Source: Sympetrum striolatum (Eukaryota; Arthropoda; Insecta; Odonata; Libellulidae). Taken from it: 64,000 bases of DNA. Under the pieces are notes generated by a model. That model was not told the origin of the DNA, searched no databases, and saw only the letters and a list, made by a program, of their open reading frames with translations. Where the stretch lies: positions 50,600,939-50,664,938 of the forward strand of contig OX388351.1 in the NCBI GenBank assembly GCA_947579665.1, in the 5' to 3' direction. Both the position numbers and the translations under genes were made by a program. The stretch's first letter is position 1. Each line of letters starts with the position of its first letter. Below are positions 1 to 11,052 of the stretch, one piece after another.

Positions 1-1943
1 AATAGCAATGAATGAACAAAATTAACCGACTGAAAATGGTACTCTTCCCATAGGCGTTGAACAAGCTCTATCAAACACGCAATATGGAGCATAAATAATG
101 AAATAATTCAGCACATCACAAAAGAATTACATACCAGAACATCATAACGAGATATTTTCCTTAAATTTGCTGAGCGCTTATCAGCCTTGAGATAATATAA
201 GTTCAAATAATGTGACTACTCCCGAAATCAATTTTTATGTAAAATGTCAAAAAGTAATTAAAAAGGAAATTGTAACTGAATGATTTCAATAAGAAAGTTA
301 AAAAACATGTTTCAAAAAATATTCGTGAAAAAGGGGTGCTGAAATCTATTGCAAAAGTTCATTACAGTGCATTTTCTGCATGGGATTTTAACCTACTTGA
401 AGAAACCATCACAGCTCTATGGAAAATCTAAAAGGGTAAATAAAAATCCCTAGCTATTCATCTTAAGTTTGAAAAAAGCAGGTGCTTAAAGGAGATGAAC
501 TTTTCCGAGAGGAAACAGTTTTTCAAAATACCCGACAATTTACAATGGTATTCAAGCATTTATGATTGGTAGAGGGTATACTATTGTGAAACATATCAAC
601 ACGATGTCTCCTAACGCGTTAACAAATATACTTTTCAAGCGACTGTTCAACGTGCAGAGATTGATATGGGCCTGAATTTTGCCGCTAAAAGGTACAGAAG
701 GTGAGAGTTGAAGACTACACAGAATGCTCCATCACTAACAGCTCGAGAAGCCTTATTTAGGGAAAAAATTAAACGAGATATATCGACCAAAATTATCCAC
801 CTCGGTAATTACATTTTAATTCTTAAATGTCTTTTCTTGCGGCTTAAACTTTTTCACACAGAAAACTACATGACACATTTAAATATTCAGTTCTTCTTCT
901 GTCCACCAGATTATTTTTACCACTCCACTGGATGCAAATCTTTATGCAACAATCTGCTTTGCAGTGAACTGATTGCTACCAAAACTTGAACATCAAGGGT
1001 CAACACTGGTACTTAAACTAGACAGGTAAGAATCCCTTTTAATTAACGCTGCATCCTTTACAAAATATGGCACCATATTCACCATTGTTTTCTTTAAATA
1101 AAAAAGAATAGCTATCATTTGTGCATGAGGTTAAGTCTCCAAAAACAAAAATTTATCCATTTCCTGTAGCCAAAACTCGACTCTACAAACACTCATTATT
1201 AATTTATAAGTATAATGAAAAAAATCTTTCTGCCTCATCAAGGCATCAAAACCTTCAAATTCAGTTTTCAATAAGCATTCTGGAGCTTCAGTTATTGAAT
1301 TATCAATGTGCATTTAAGTGTACATTCGTCGCGAAAGAACCAAGTCATTAGAAAATAAAATACATCCGTAACGATTTAAATTGAAAATATGAAACAAAAA
1401 TTGCACCAAATTTATAATCCAGGGGAATACAAGTTCAAAACTTAAATACCTCTTCTTTGGCTATCAAGCAAAACATTTGAAATTCAGAAATTGCGGTAAA
1501 AATTAACCGTACACCTTTCAAGAGATAGTATCCCTCTTTTGCAAAGAATGCAGACAATACCATGACGGTTGAAAGAAAGAACAAAAAGGGCTTTCACGTT
1601 TAACGAGGTGCATAAAGAGAACAATTTAAGTCGCAAACTTTTTTCTTTCACCACCTCTTCCTTTTTCTGAGTGCCAACAACGGATCCATATATTTAAATA
1701 TATATAGACTCGCTGTTATGAATCACAAGTTTGTAGCGCATATATCTACAGAGAAGTAAGTCAAATATTACATATCCTTCACCTTCGCTGTATGAGCGTG
1801 CAGGAGGTACAAATTACCGTTTCCTAAAGCGATCGCAGCGTTCCTCCACACGTCTTCGACGAGGAAACAATCTTAATTACAATAATAAAATTATTTTAAC
1901 AGTTCAGCTTTCGTTTGTCCATGGGTATCTTCATTCAATCATT
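1..1943. other. 3' flank or 3' UTR of the minus-strand gene; nothing else recognised
   Basis: A+T-rich sequence downstream of the terminal exon. The 3' UTR should begin at 1976 or 1943 and run toward lower coordinates, but no convincing polyadenylation signal with a downstream U/GU-rich element stands out. The only notable motif is a 16-bp A/T palindrome at 1688-1703. Short open frames at 708-989 and 1121-1351 look like chance. Confidence 0.5.
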
Positions 1944-1976
1944 TCACTGGCCGTACCCATACCCGGCCGCCCACTG
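1944..1976 (-). other. Possible stop-codon readthrough extension of the terminal exon
   Basis: The frame continues after the TGA at 1979-1977 for ten sense codons, reading QWAAGYGYGQ, to a second TGA at 1946-1944. The first stop is followed by C (TGA-CAG), the base that favours readthrough in animals. The short extension stays G+C-rich and rich in Gly/Tyr like the exon, while sequence after the second stop turns A+T-rich. Ten codons without a stop can easily occur by chance, so this is only a candidate. Confidence 0.25.
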
Positions 1977-2396
1977 TCATAAACTGTGGTAATCCTGAAG
2001 CAGGGCAACGTCACCGTGATGTCCTGCCGGCATGCCTTCGGCAGATGCCGCCCCGGGCAGAACCCCTCCTACGGCGCTCCCGCCCGCCCCGGGGGCTATG
2101 CCACCGCCTCTGGAAGAGGACGACGAAGCCGGCGAGGCCGCCGATGACGAGGATAGGCTAAGCTGGAGGGATTGGTAAGCGGCTGCCGCGGCTGCAGAGG
2201 CGGCCGCTGCAGCAGCCGCTGCGGCCGCGTCGGACATGACGGTCGCCTGGAGGCTGGCCACATTCGGTTTGACTTCGGCACCAGAAGAGGACGTTGTTGA
2301 AGCTCCTGGAGCCGCGGAGGAATAGAGGTCAGAAGCTGACGGTGGCGAGTGATGTCCTAATGGTACCGCTCCACCCAGCACGGAAGATCCTTGGTC
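1977..2396 (-). CDS. 3'-terminal coding exon of a transcription-factor-like protein (alanine/serine/glycine-rich C-terminus)
   Basis: The exon opens after a good splice acceptor (pyrimidine-rich run ending CAG at 2399-2397) and encodes 139 residues before a TGA at 1979-1977. It starts DQGSSVLGG and runs through a Ser/Pro/His stretch, an 'EVKPNVASLQATVMSD' segment, two alanine blocks separated by one serine, a serine run and a glycine-rich stretch, and ends LLQDYHSL. The reading phase (0) fits the donor of the exon at 8614. A GTG at 2381 is internal, not a start. Low-complexity Ala/Ser/Gly tails of this kind are common in arthropod homeodomain, T-box, bHLH-PAS and zinc-finger regulators. No DNA-binding domain is visible, so the family is not assigned. 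Third-position G+C is high compared with the A+T-rich surroundings, which supports real coding sequence. Confidence 0.75.
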   Translation of the reverse strand, partial: DQGSSVLGGAVPLGHHSPPSASDLYSSAAPGASTTSSSGAEVKPNVASLQATVMSDAAAAAAAAAASAAAAAAYQSLQLSLSSSSAASPASSSSSRGGGIAPGAGGSAVGGVLPGAASAEGMPAGHHGDVALLQDYHSL

Positions 2397-5283
2397 CTGT
2401 GGACGAATAAAAATGTTATTTATAATCCGTTAACAATGAATAAATCAGAATTAATGAAGAAGTCACAACATTTAGATCCAAGTGGTAAGTGAGAGAATAT
2501 TTACATACATTTTAGTGAACAAGTTTACATTCTGATACATCTTTCATTTTTATCCAATCTCATATACATAACGCCCTCAGAATTCAATCAAATGTTCTCG
2601 TATTTACATACAAATACGTCCTAAATATGTACTAATCATGAAACAAATTCACGCTACATAAAAGAACGTTTGCTATCCAATTCAGAAAATTGACACTTGT
2701 CTTACCGAACTCAAACGGAGTTGGCCAAAGATTCGTCAAATTATTGAATAGGACTCGATACCTATCTTAACTAGAGTCTTGGATAACATTCCTACAGTGG
2801 ACCGCAAACATATTGAAACCTGAAATTGCAAAAACATGACGCTTATTCAGGATTCTCCAGAGATTTTTCCCATATTTTGAGTAATTTTAGTACTGTCAAA
2901 AGTCCCGATTCAATGCACCGTATAGGATATAGAAACTCCTATCTTCCATAACTTCCTCATCAATAGATCTTTAAATAACATTACCCTAATAGCCTTCATA
3001 TCCTCCAGATAACTATTAAATTGTCACTAAGTTCATCTATATCTATATTAATGCCCTGCAGATAACCTGAATGTGACCACAGGGGAGATGTTTCTTCATC
3101 TACACCCAGGCAGGTATCTATATATTGTATCTATATTCCAATCACACTACATGATCGCGACAAACGTCGAAACCACAATTTTCGTTCCGGGATTATAAAA
3201 CTTACAGATTTCACATCATAAGAAACTAACCAATAAGGACGTAAGTTTCATCTGCAATTCCAGAAGGACGATTTCTGAGGACTTCTACTCACAAGAAAAA
3301 TGATGACGGAACCAAAAGTAGAAATCCAAAACAGCTACCCATTCCATCCCAATTAATTGTCATATTTCTTCGATTAAGATCAGTCTTACTTCTCAGTAGC
3401 CGAAACATGAGCTGCGTTATTATTTGTAAAGGTAACTAGACAAGTTTCACTCTCAATCACATCAACTCTTAAGCACCACGGAAGAGTCTTGAAAGAGCTA
3501 AAAGAACTAGAATAGAGAACGGAAAGGTCTGTCCGGAAACAATCAACTGAGAATTTGCAGCCGAAATTTAAAAGAGGAAATGACTGTTAGGGTTCATTTT
3601 AGTGATATAGAACTTCAAAGATAAACAAGTTACTTCCAATTACCAAGGACAGAAAAGTAATACAATTACACATTTAATCTCGAAAAATCTTACAATTAGT
3701 AATGCATTGCATACGCTCAACCCCGCTTGCATGCTTCGATAATTCAAATAATAACTCACTGGGAGAGAATCATCGAAATAAAGTAACAGGATGAGGCATT
3801 CCGTGAATAGATAAAAATCACAGCACCATAATTGTCAATTTCGGCCATTTTTATCCCTGATCGATCAAAGTCTAACGCGAATTTTGACTATTAGCCATGA
3901 GAGCATTACTTTCGGTGGCATTGTATATAGAAGAAGAGCTTTTTCGTGGGAAAGTTGTGAAGAAGCAGTTCTCAGATAAAGAGCTCCTCTATTTCTGGAA
4001 ATATTAAAAACGGATTCCACTGGACGTAGATGTGAGATCTCCTTGTAATGGGATACGCATCTCTCGCTGCGAGAGATAAAGCGAACACGGAGAGAGAAAA
4101 ATGACGGAATAGCACATAAACGAGCTATGAAATACATCCAACTAAAAAACGGGGCGAATTGGAAGAAGGTAGGAAAATCAAATCGAGCCGGTTTCATGGG
4201 GTGAAAGTATAAAATGCGTTTGCAGCACGCAAAAACCTATGATACGATATGTTCTTTGAATTTCTGTCAACACGATGTTTTGATTAACGCAAGATAGATG
4301 TTTATATGAAATGAGGAGATAAGTATCCGACAAGATCGTTCATGAACATGAAAGTGAATTAATGATTTGGGTTATTTAACAACGTTTTCGCAAACTTTCA
4401 AATGCGTTTATTTTAGGAATTAATATTGCCCCAGCCGACATTTATAAAATGTATTTTCCGTAAAACCAAATCCAAAGAATGTATAAAAATCAAAATAAAA
4501 GCTTCAATGTTTAAAACTTACACCAAATCATTAAATCTGATGTTTAATAACTCCTAGAGCCCAGTAAAATTGAGAGGAAATGGAAAAATGAGCAAATGGG
4601 AATAAAATACCTTAGCATCGAACGCCTCCTTGGATTTCTATAGCGCCCCTACGGAGACTTTTTGCTCACTTTGGGAAACACTGTGCTAAAGCATAATACT
4701 TCATGTTATAAAGCATTCGTTATCATGTAAGTATCGCATTAAGGAACTATATTGTCTAACCAATCAATCGAATGATTATTAAGGAATATTAATATTTACT
4801 TAATAATTAAGTATAGATTATCGGAAGAAAAATTAAGTTTTAATTCTCGCTATCATTGTCTTTTCGGCAATCAACAATCCGCCATGCGTACTTAAAATTC
4901 CTGAAAAATCACTTCAAAGCAGATTTATTAAGATAAATTGGAAAATAAGTTCTCTGAGAGTCAATTTCTGTACACTGAGAATCATAAATGTGGGCAAATA
5001 CTTATGAATAATTGACTTTGCGTAGAAAAAGTATTGACCCAAAGACGGAATAATTTTTAAACGACAATCATACGACAATATCGCCCGTTAATTCAGAATT
5101 CATAGTAGCATGATTATATGCTTCGTAAAGAATTACAACGGCAAAGCAGTGAGTATTACCCAGATGCATCAGTCCGCGAATATGAATCTTAAAAAGATAA
5201 ATGATGTAAACAAAGACTATTTTCGATAATCATGGCCCTCACTTCATGGAATTCCATAGTAAATCACCGGAATAAGATTAGCA

Positions 5284-5368
5284 ATGTCTATATTCCACAA
5301 CAAACACAGGAATAAAATTAACTATGCTGCTGTGGAATATAGACAGAGTTTATTGTATTCCTGTGTTT
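5284..5368. repeat. Interleaved inverted repeats (A-B-A'-B' order)
   Basis: TGTCTATATTCCACA at 5285-5299 has its perfect reverse complement at 5331-5345. AAACACAGGAATA at 5302-5314 has its perfect reverse complement at 5356-5368. The two pairs interleave rather than nest, so a transcript could form a pseudoknot but not two nested stems. Equally, the B'-A' unit could come from an inverted duplication followed by rearrangement. The element family is unknown. Confidence 0.7.
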
Positions 5369-5494
5369 TTAAGACTGTTTTTTCTTCCTGTGCGCTTTTC
5401 TACCATATTTTATTGGATCGGCAGATGAAAGATGATTTGTATGATGATGAGGATGAGGTTGATTTTGGCGATAATTAGTGACTTCTGCGCCCGA

Positions 5495-5650
5495 ATACAT
5501 TCCCTGCCGCCAACCCTACACGGAAAAGTCAGACAAACACATACAACCATTCCCTGATCAGAAAAATCCCTATCAGCCGGGATTCGAGCCCGGGACCTTG
5601 GGGTTGGAGCGATAGCACTTAGCGCGCTAACCACTCAACCGGTGGACAAA
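5495..5650 (-). mobile_element. tRNA-derived SINE fragment
   Basis: Read on the minus strand, the head has a box-A-like segment (GGTTGAGTGGTTAGCGCGC near 5640-5620) and a box B (GGCTCGAATCCC near 5580-5592). These are followed by an unrelated body (TGATAGGGATTTTTCTGATC and on). The acceptor-type stem CCGGGCTC/CGAATCCCGG region is kept, but the full cloverleaf is not, so this is a SINE rather than a tRNA gene. It lies inside the intron, in the same direction as the host gene. Confidence 0.65.
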
Positions 5651-5842
5651 GACTAAATCTACTGAATAAATTCAAAGTAAGAACGTTTCCGATACTGCGG
5701 GCCCTTCCTGTTACATAGACCGTTCAGACATTACGAAGGAAAATAGATAACATAAGAGTCGCTTATAAAATACAAAAATTAAACACGATAGGCGTAACAA
5801 GGAAGGTGTTAAGGCGTAAGTGATCAATTAGGAATGAGGAGT

Positions 5843-5900
5843 CATAGCGCTAGGACCCCCTGCCACACGCTGAAAGGTGGTTTGAAAGATGAATGTGTAG
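5843..5900 (+). mobile_element. LINE 3'-end fragment (ACCCCCTGCCACAC...GGTGG type)
   Basis: The words GGACCCCCTGCCACACGCTG and AAAGGTGGTTTGAAAG, followed by a degenerate ATGNATGTGTAGATG tail, resemble the common arthropod repeat end 'CCCCCTGCCAC...GGTGGCTTGCGGAGTAT' with a short ATGTAG-type tail. A second, inverted copy lies near 6.2 kb. The family is assigned from memory of similar repeat ends, not from a search. Confidence 0.4.
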
Positions 5901-6195
5901 ATGCTGGGTCTGTAATCATATAAATCTTTCATTCATGCTAATAAAATAAATTTACATTAAAATAAATAAAATTAATATTGCGTAGGTATGTATTCTCTTG
6001 ATAGGAAAAGCGAGCTAATATCTTCCACCAATTCCCGTAATTACTCTTTGCGCTTACTACAAAAAAAACAAAAATTTACGATAAAGATAGTGAGATCTAT
6101 TCTTTAACCACTTCCAGAATATGGGATTTCCACCATCTTTCGTGAGTAATTAACATACGAGTGTTGTAATGAGTAAAAACGACGGAAATATGATT

Positions 6196-6262
6196 TGAAG
6201 CGATTACATTTACATTTAAACCCTGCAATTCGCCAGTGGCGCGTGGCAGGGGGTGTAAAACA
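6196..6262 (-). mobile_element. Second LINE 3'-end fragment, inverted relative to the one at 5.85 kb
   Basis: The minus strand reads ACACCCCCTGCCACGCGCC, then ACTGGCGAATTGCAGGG, then TTTAAATGTAAATGTAATC. The GTGGCAGGGGGT word (12 bp) is shared in opposite orientation with the fragment at 5.85 kb. The repetitive ATGTAA tail follows the unique part, as expected at the 3' end of a non-LTR element. Confidence 0.45.
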
Positions 6263-7259
6263 CCGAAATCCCAATCTAACCCGGAGAGCTATTAGTAGAG
6301 GTGTTTTCATTTTCGCAATCAGCGATAAAACCTACACATAACGCGAATTTTGGCCGATATAGCGAAATTACTCTAATTTCGGCAGTTTTCATAAGCAGCA
6401 CGGATTTTGGTGAATTTCGCTTCATTCGTCGGTTTTAAGAGAGGAAAATGTAATTTTGGTATGATTTAAAAATATTTACAATATATATTTGTATTATTTA
6501 TGTATCTATTGACATATTTTTGATCACTCATGACATCTTTGCTTTCGCGAATTCAGCTTGAATCTTTTGCAATAAATTCACAAAACTAAATACTGTATAA
6601 AGTACATGTTCAGCAAGGCGCTGGCTACCGGTAGTTTTTCAATGATTACTCGCACGTTTACAAAAATGTATTTATATACGAGCGATACATTGTGGAATGA
6701 CGCGCTATTAGCTTACCAGAAAATGGATTGATACTATTTTGAGTAATTTACAGTTAATAATATTTCCAATGCTTTTAATGTTTATGCTTAAGTGTGCCTA
6801 ATATCATTCCTGATATGACATGAGACTCTGTGAAAATTAGAAACACAAAATTTAGGAAACACAATAAAAACACAAAAACAACAATTTGGTTTTCAAATCA
6901 ACAAATTTCAGAAAAAATAAAAACATTTTCAAACACCTCTAGCTATTAGCTTCTCTGATACTTCGCGGGAAAAAATGACCAAAAGTAACTATTACAAGAT
7001 TATGGGGCGGAAAATTATTCTCTGCCTAGATTAATCCTGCGTACGAAGTGAAATGAATTTCAAAAGATTTTCCATTGCATTTCAAAGAAAAAGAAAAAAA
7101 AATAAGATAAAAATGTCGAATAAATCTGCAAGATAAACCAAAATGTCCACTCGGCAATAAAAAGAGACTTCTCCAATGAGGTCAACATGAGACCTTTGCA
7201 TAACCCATGGCTTCCCAAATATGTCCCGCAGAAAAATCTGAAACCTCAAACAAAGAAAA

Positions 7260-7545
7260 TGCATCAACGGGTCACCTCCTGCTTTGGAGATAATGAGCCG
7301 GGGGTTCAGACACTCGGTGCGTTCGAAACAAGTGCCGATCGTGCTGCGAAATGAAGCGATGGCCCGTCACGGATTCGCCCCTCTCGCAATAAGGCGTGAG
7401 AATGGAATCGACTGTCGATCACGTAGTACGTCATTTGTTTGTGGGGATTAAAGGAGCAGCCGACGCAGGGGCCCGATGATGACTAGGCGGTGGAATTATT
7501 CCTTTCTTCTCGGCGCGAGAGAGTTTCGAAAGATGTATGCTATTG
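7260..7545. promoter_or_regulatory. Candidate intronic regulatory island (CpG-richer)
   Basis: This stretch is visibly richer in G+C and CpG than the rest of the intron, with no extended reading frame. It contains CACGTAGTACGTCATTTGTTTGTGG, shown here as CACGTAGTACGTC (near 7420) next to a forkhead-type TTTGTTTG. Inference only: an enhancer inside a developmental gene's intron. Confidence 0.25.
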
Positions 7546-8613
7546 CAATTCCTTATGGCGATACATCAAAAATCAAAGCTTGCCATCGAAGCTTCCTTGC
7601 ATGGTAGGTGAACCTATGCTTGTGTATTCGCAGTTTCCCACGGTTTCCGGTATAGGAAGAGGGACAGACTATACCCAGAAAAATGCAGGTTTTCACAGCT
7701 TCATCGAACACTAAAAATTGGTTATTCTATACGCGCAAATACTATTATGGGATAGCAGACAAATAGATAATCATCAGAAGAGTACGTGCATTACAGAGAA
7801 AGGACTGTATTCAAACTGGTGGAGGTGTTTTATGCGAATTAACCATGGTTAGCTATTTCCCGAGATTCTTACTCGGTTTACGTAAATATCTGATTACAGA
7901 GAGCGGATTGGATTTAAATGAATAGTTTAAATCAGAATTAGTCAGGGTTAGAAATGTATATAATTCTCATTAAATTTGAAAGGGGGACAGTCACAATTTT
8001 CGGTGAAAATAGCGATGGAAATAAATTTTCTGATGAAAACTATAATTGTAAGATATGTAATAACTCGCGAGAAAAACTATAAATATCATGATTAAACTCT
8101 CAAATGCGTGTATCAGATCGGTGACTATGATACGAATTTACTTCGCATTGGTGGTCCAAGTATTCTACAAAAACGTATAATTTAAAATGTAACAAAATGG
8201 CGTAATGCTTATTACGGCCCAAAATATATCGAAGTGTTAAAACAGTCACTGGTAATAATTCCTGAATTATTACAAATGTGATTATACATTTTAAAATTCT
8301 ACTATATACAAATATATATACACATTTTAATAGTGCTAACTTAATATTAGTTTAGACAGTTTATCCATATTAGATCTTAGCATCAAGGACTGTGTTACAT
8401 TATTTCACCAAATATTTCAATTCAGGTTACTCCAATTATTGATATTGAAAAGTCAGAGGGTAACACACAGCCAAGCGAATCTTTAACTTTATTACTATTT
8501 AAATAATTCAACTATTGTGGAAGGTGAAGTGAAGTATATCTACATCATGTTTTCTAAAACTAAGCGCTAAAGACTACAAAAAAATCAAAAGCAGAGACCT
8601 AAAATGCACCGAC

Positions 8614-8914
8614 CTGCCCCGAAGCACCCAGCTGCTGGTGGTGTCCCAGGTGGTGGTGGTGATTCTGCGTGTGGTGGTGGTGCTGCAGAAGGTGCGGGTG
8701 GTGCAGGTGGGGGTGCGAGCTGAGGACCGCGGCGCCGTGCTGTCCCGCGTCCGTCTGCGGCGGCGTCGGGGGCAGCGCCAATGGGGGCTTGTGGTCCCCG
8801 GCGTCGATGGAATCGGAGCTCGAGTCGAGGGCAGATCCGGCGGCCGCCGCGGCAGCTGCTGCCGCCACCGAAGAGTGACTGCCTCCGCGGGTCCCATCGC
8901 CGTCCGCCGAAGAA
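8614..8914 (-). CDS. Penultimate coding exon of the same gene (polyalanine and histidine-rich)
   Basis: On the minus strand a pyrimidine-rich tract ends in TTGTAG just before 8914, and the exon ends with CAG followed by GTCGGT at 8613-8608, a good donor. It carries one base of a split codon plus 100 codons. They begin SSADGDGTRGGSHSSV, followed by a run of nine alanines, an acidic/serine patch (LDSSSDSIDAGDHKPP), a proline segment (LALPPTPPQTD) and a histidine-rich tail ending HHQQLGASGQ. Splicing to 2396 keeps the frame open. Without splicing, the frame stops five codons later. PolyAla plus polyHis is typical of insect developmental transcription factors. The family is unknown because the domain-bearing exon is not seen; earlier exons must lie at higher coordinates or outside the window. 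Confidence 0.7.
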
Positions 8915-10991
8915 CTACAAGGGAAAAGGACAGTGGTACATGAGATATTGGAAAGAGGCTTACGATACGAGCACTAAGATAATTATCTTGTATTTTTTGT
9001 GATCTGAGGGATGACAATACCAGACTCCCTTCTGGGATATCAAAATTTCACTTGTAGTTAACGGAAAAAATAATATTATACCATTATTATTATTTCTACG
9101 GAGGAAATATAGATCGGGTATACGATACCATATAACTTTAAAACACAATTTTAGAACCACATCATTATTATTATTATGAAAGTTGCAAGTAGGCAAAGGC
9201 AACATTGACAAGAACTTTACATCATTACAACATAAAAATAAGATATAATAAATCTTGACAAATTATATACACTTAATCTTTAAACATTTCCAGTATTCCT
9301 TAATATTTTCTTCTTAAAACTCAATATATTTTCTGGGAAGGGACTGGGAATTTCCTTTGGTAAGCCTTTCCAATCAACAGCCATTCTATTTAAGGAATAT
9401 TTACCCACGTCGTTCTTGTGACTTTTTTCTGACCTTAAATTACGGTAATATTTTTCCTAGAAAAGAAGGGTGCATTATTTATCCTGTAATTCATTTCTGG
9501 ATGGCGTACGTCCGGTACATACAAATAAGTCACTAAACGGTTCCAATTCAATTTTTCAGTTCCGTAACGCTATTTTTCCCTGCCAAATTTTCCCAACAAG
9601 TACTTTGCCGCTTTCCTTTGAACCTTTACCTATATATAAATATCCTTACGTGGAAGGGATCCCATACTGATGAGGCATGTTTTCAGAAATACATTCATAA
9701 TATTCTTCAAATGATTATTACCACCCAAGGAAATGCCATTAACGCATAATTTTTAACTACTTGCATAGGGCTTAAAATTCAATTGAAACATACTACATCT
9801 CTCTAGCGATACTAAAAAGTAGGAAAAGAATGAACAAAACACCACAAAGAAGTAATATAGCTGATACGCACGAGAAATTGTAATATTTAGAATAAATAGG
9901 TATTGTTAGAATTTTGAATACAATGGAAGAGGCACAGCTTATGATTCTAAGCTTACACCCATTAGGTATTGAATGGAAGAACGGACAAATCCTTCAGAGG
10001 AGCGAGATACTTTGTTTTTCACGGATAAAAATTGCTGATGAATACTAATTCTTCTTCGATACACCATTAGAAGAGTAGTATAATTAATGGCAGGGTAGGT
10101 AGGTGAATTAAGTGTGCTCGCTGATTTGTATAACTACCAATACAGAAACAATAGAAAATCATATCATGCAAAATAAAGTAAATTTCTAGCTCTTATTCTT
10201 TACAAAATTCCTCATAATCGGGTTTGAAAAACCTAATAATTTCAATCTGAAGTGAAACTTATCTTAAATCAAAAAAATTAGCAGAATGTAGAAAGCGAAT
10301 ATTTATATGTATTTTATAATACTTGCTAATGTTACTTATGCATGATGATCTACTTCAGGCAAGTTACTATGGAAAGGTAAACTAGACCCAACAACTCAAA
10401 TTCTCGTATTCTGTACCAAAGACATCGCAAATTTGGTTTTATTCCACAAGGTGTGTATCATGCCTCACGTGATAACGATAGGCTCCCAAAATTGGCTTTC
10501 CCTAATCCTACCTTCTTCAATCATTTTCTACGGCAGAAATGAAACCCGGGAAGGCCTTGGTACAGACAGTAAAAATAAAGCCTTACCTTAATATTACCCT
10601 TAGACAGTATCACCCATTTCCCCTCCAAAGCCCACACAATTGTGAGCTCGGCCGTTATAATTTCGAAGCTGTAAAAATTTAATGATCGCAGGCACGCCTC
10701 AGAATCGTCAAATTCCTTCTTCGTGAAATAAAAACTGTCGCGGTGCTTGCGTGCGCCATCGGGCGTTCATAAAAATTCCTCGCGCGAAATCCGAGATTTT
10801 TTCGGACCCCCCGAAAATTTTTAACGCCCGACGTCCAAAAATGGATGCTGAAAGAGTCGTCGCTGAGATATCCTAACAGAAATTCTCGTTACCAAGTCCA
10901 TCGGGGAAGGTCATGCCTTTCTATACAAATACCCAGCAAATGACGGTGTAGCTGATTTCATCGAAGAAGTATTTCCATCGACTGTGGACAC

Positions 10992-11052
10992 ATCGATTAA
11001 TCGAAAATCGTGACGGAAAAATCTAATCGATTAATCGAAAATCGTGACGGAA
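10992..11052. repeat. Two-copy tandem repeat carrying a palindromic TAAT-type site
   Basis: A 27-bp word beginning ATCGATTAATCGAAAATCG and ending GACGGAA occurs at 10992-11018 and again at 11026-11052, a 34-bp period. Its core CGATTAATCG is a perfect palindrome containing two overlapping ATTA/TAAT half-sites, the type bound by homeodomain dimers. A third GACGGAAGAAC-like half-copy follows. The copies are identical over 27 bp in otherwise unique-looking DNA. Confidence 0.7.

Larger units (their letters stand above)
2397..8613 (-). other. Intron between the two recognised exons
   Basis: This 6.2 kb stretch is bounded by GT (8613-8612) and AG (2398-2397) on the minus strand. It is mostly A+T-rich with no supported gene. 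Inside are a tRNA-derived SINE near 5.5-5.65 kb, two LINE 3'-end fragments near 5.85 and 6.22 kb, an interleaved inverted repeat at 5285-5368 and a CpG-richer island at about 7260-7540. Small open frames at 3865-4197, 5284-5634 and 7490-7714 match nothing recognisable. Confidence 0.65.

Noticed and set aside
1688..1703. 16-bp A/T palindrome ATATATTTAAATATAT
   Set aside because: Simple A/T sequence; expected in such A+T-rich DNA.
8574..9017. 147-codon minus-strand frame and three plus-strand frames over the polyAla/polyHis exon
   Set aside because: These are out-of-frame or antisense shadows of repetitive coding sequence (arginine/threonine- or tryptophan/valine-rich translations of the His and Ala codons).
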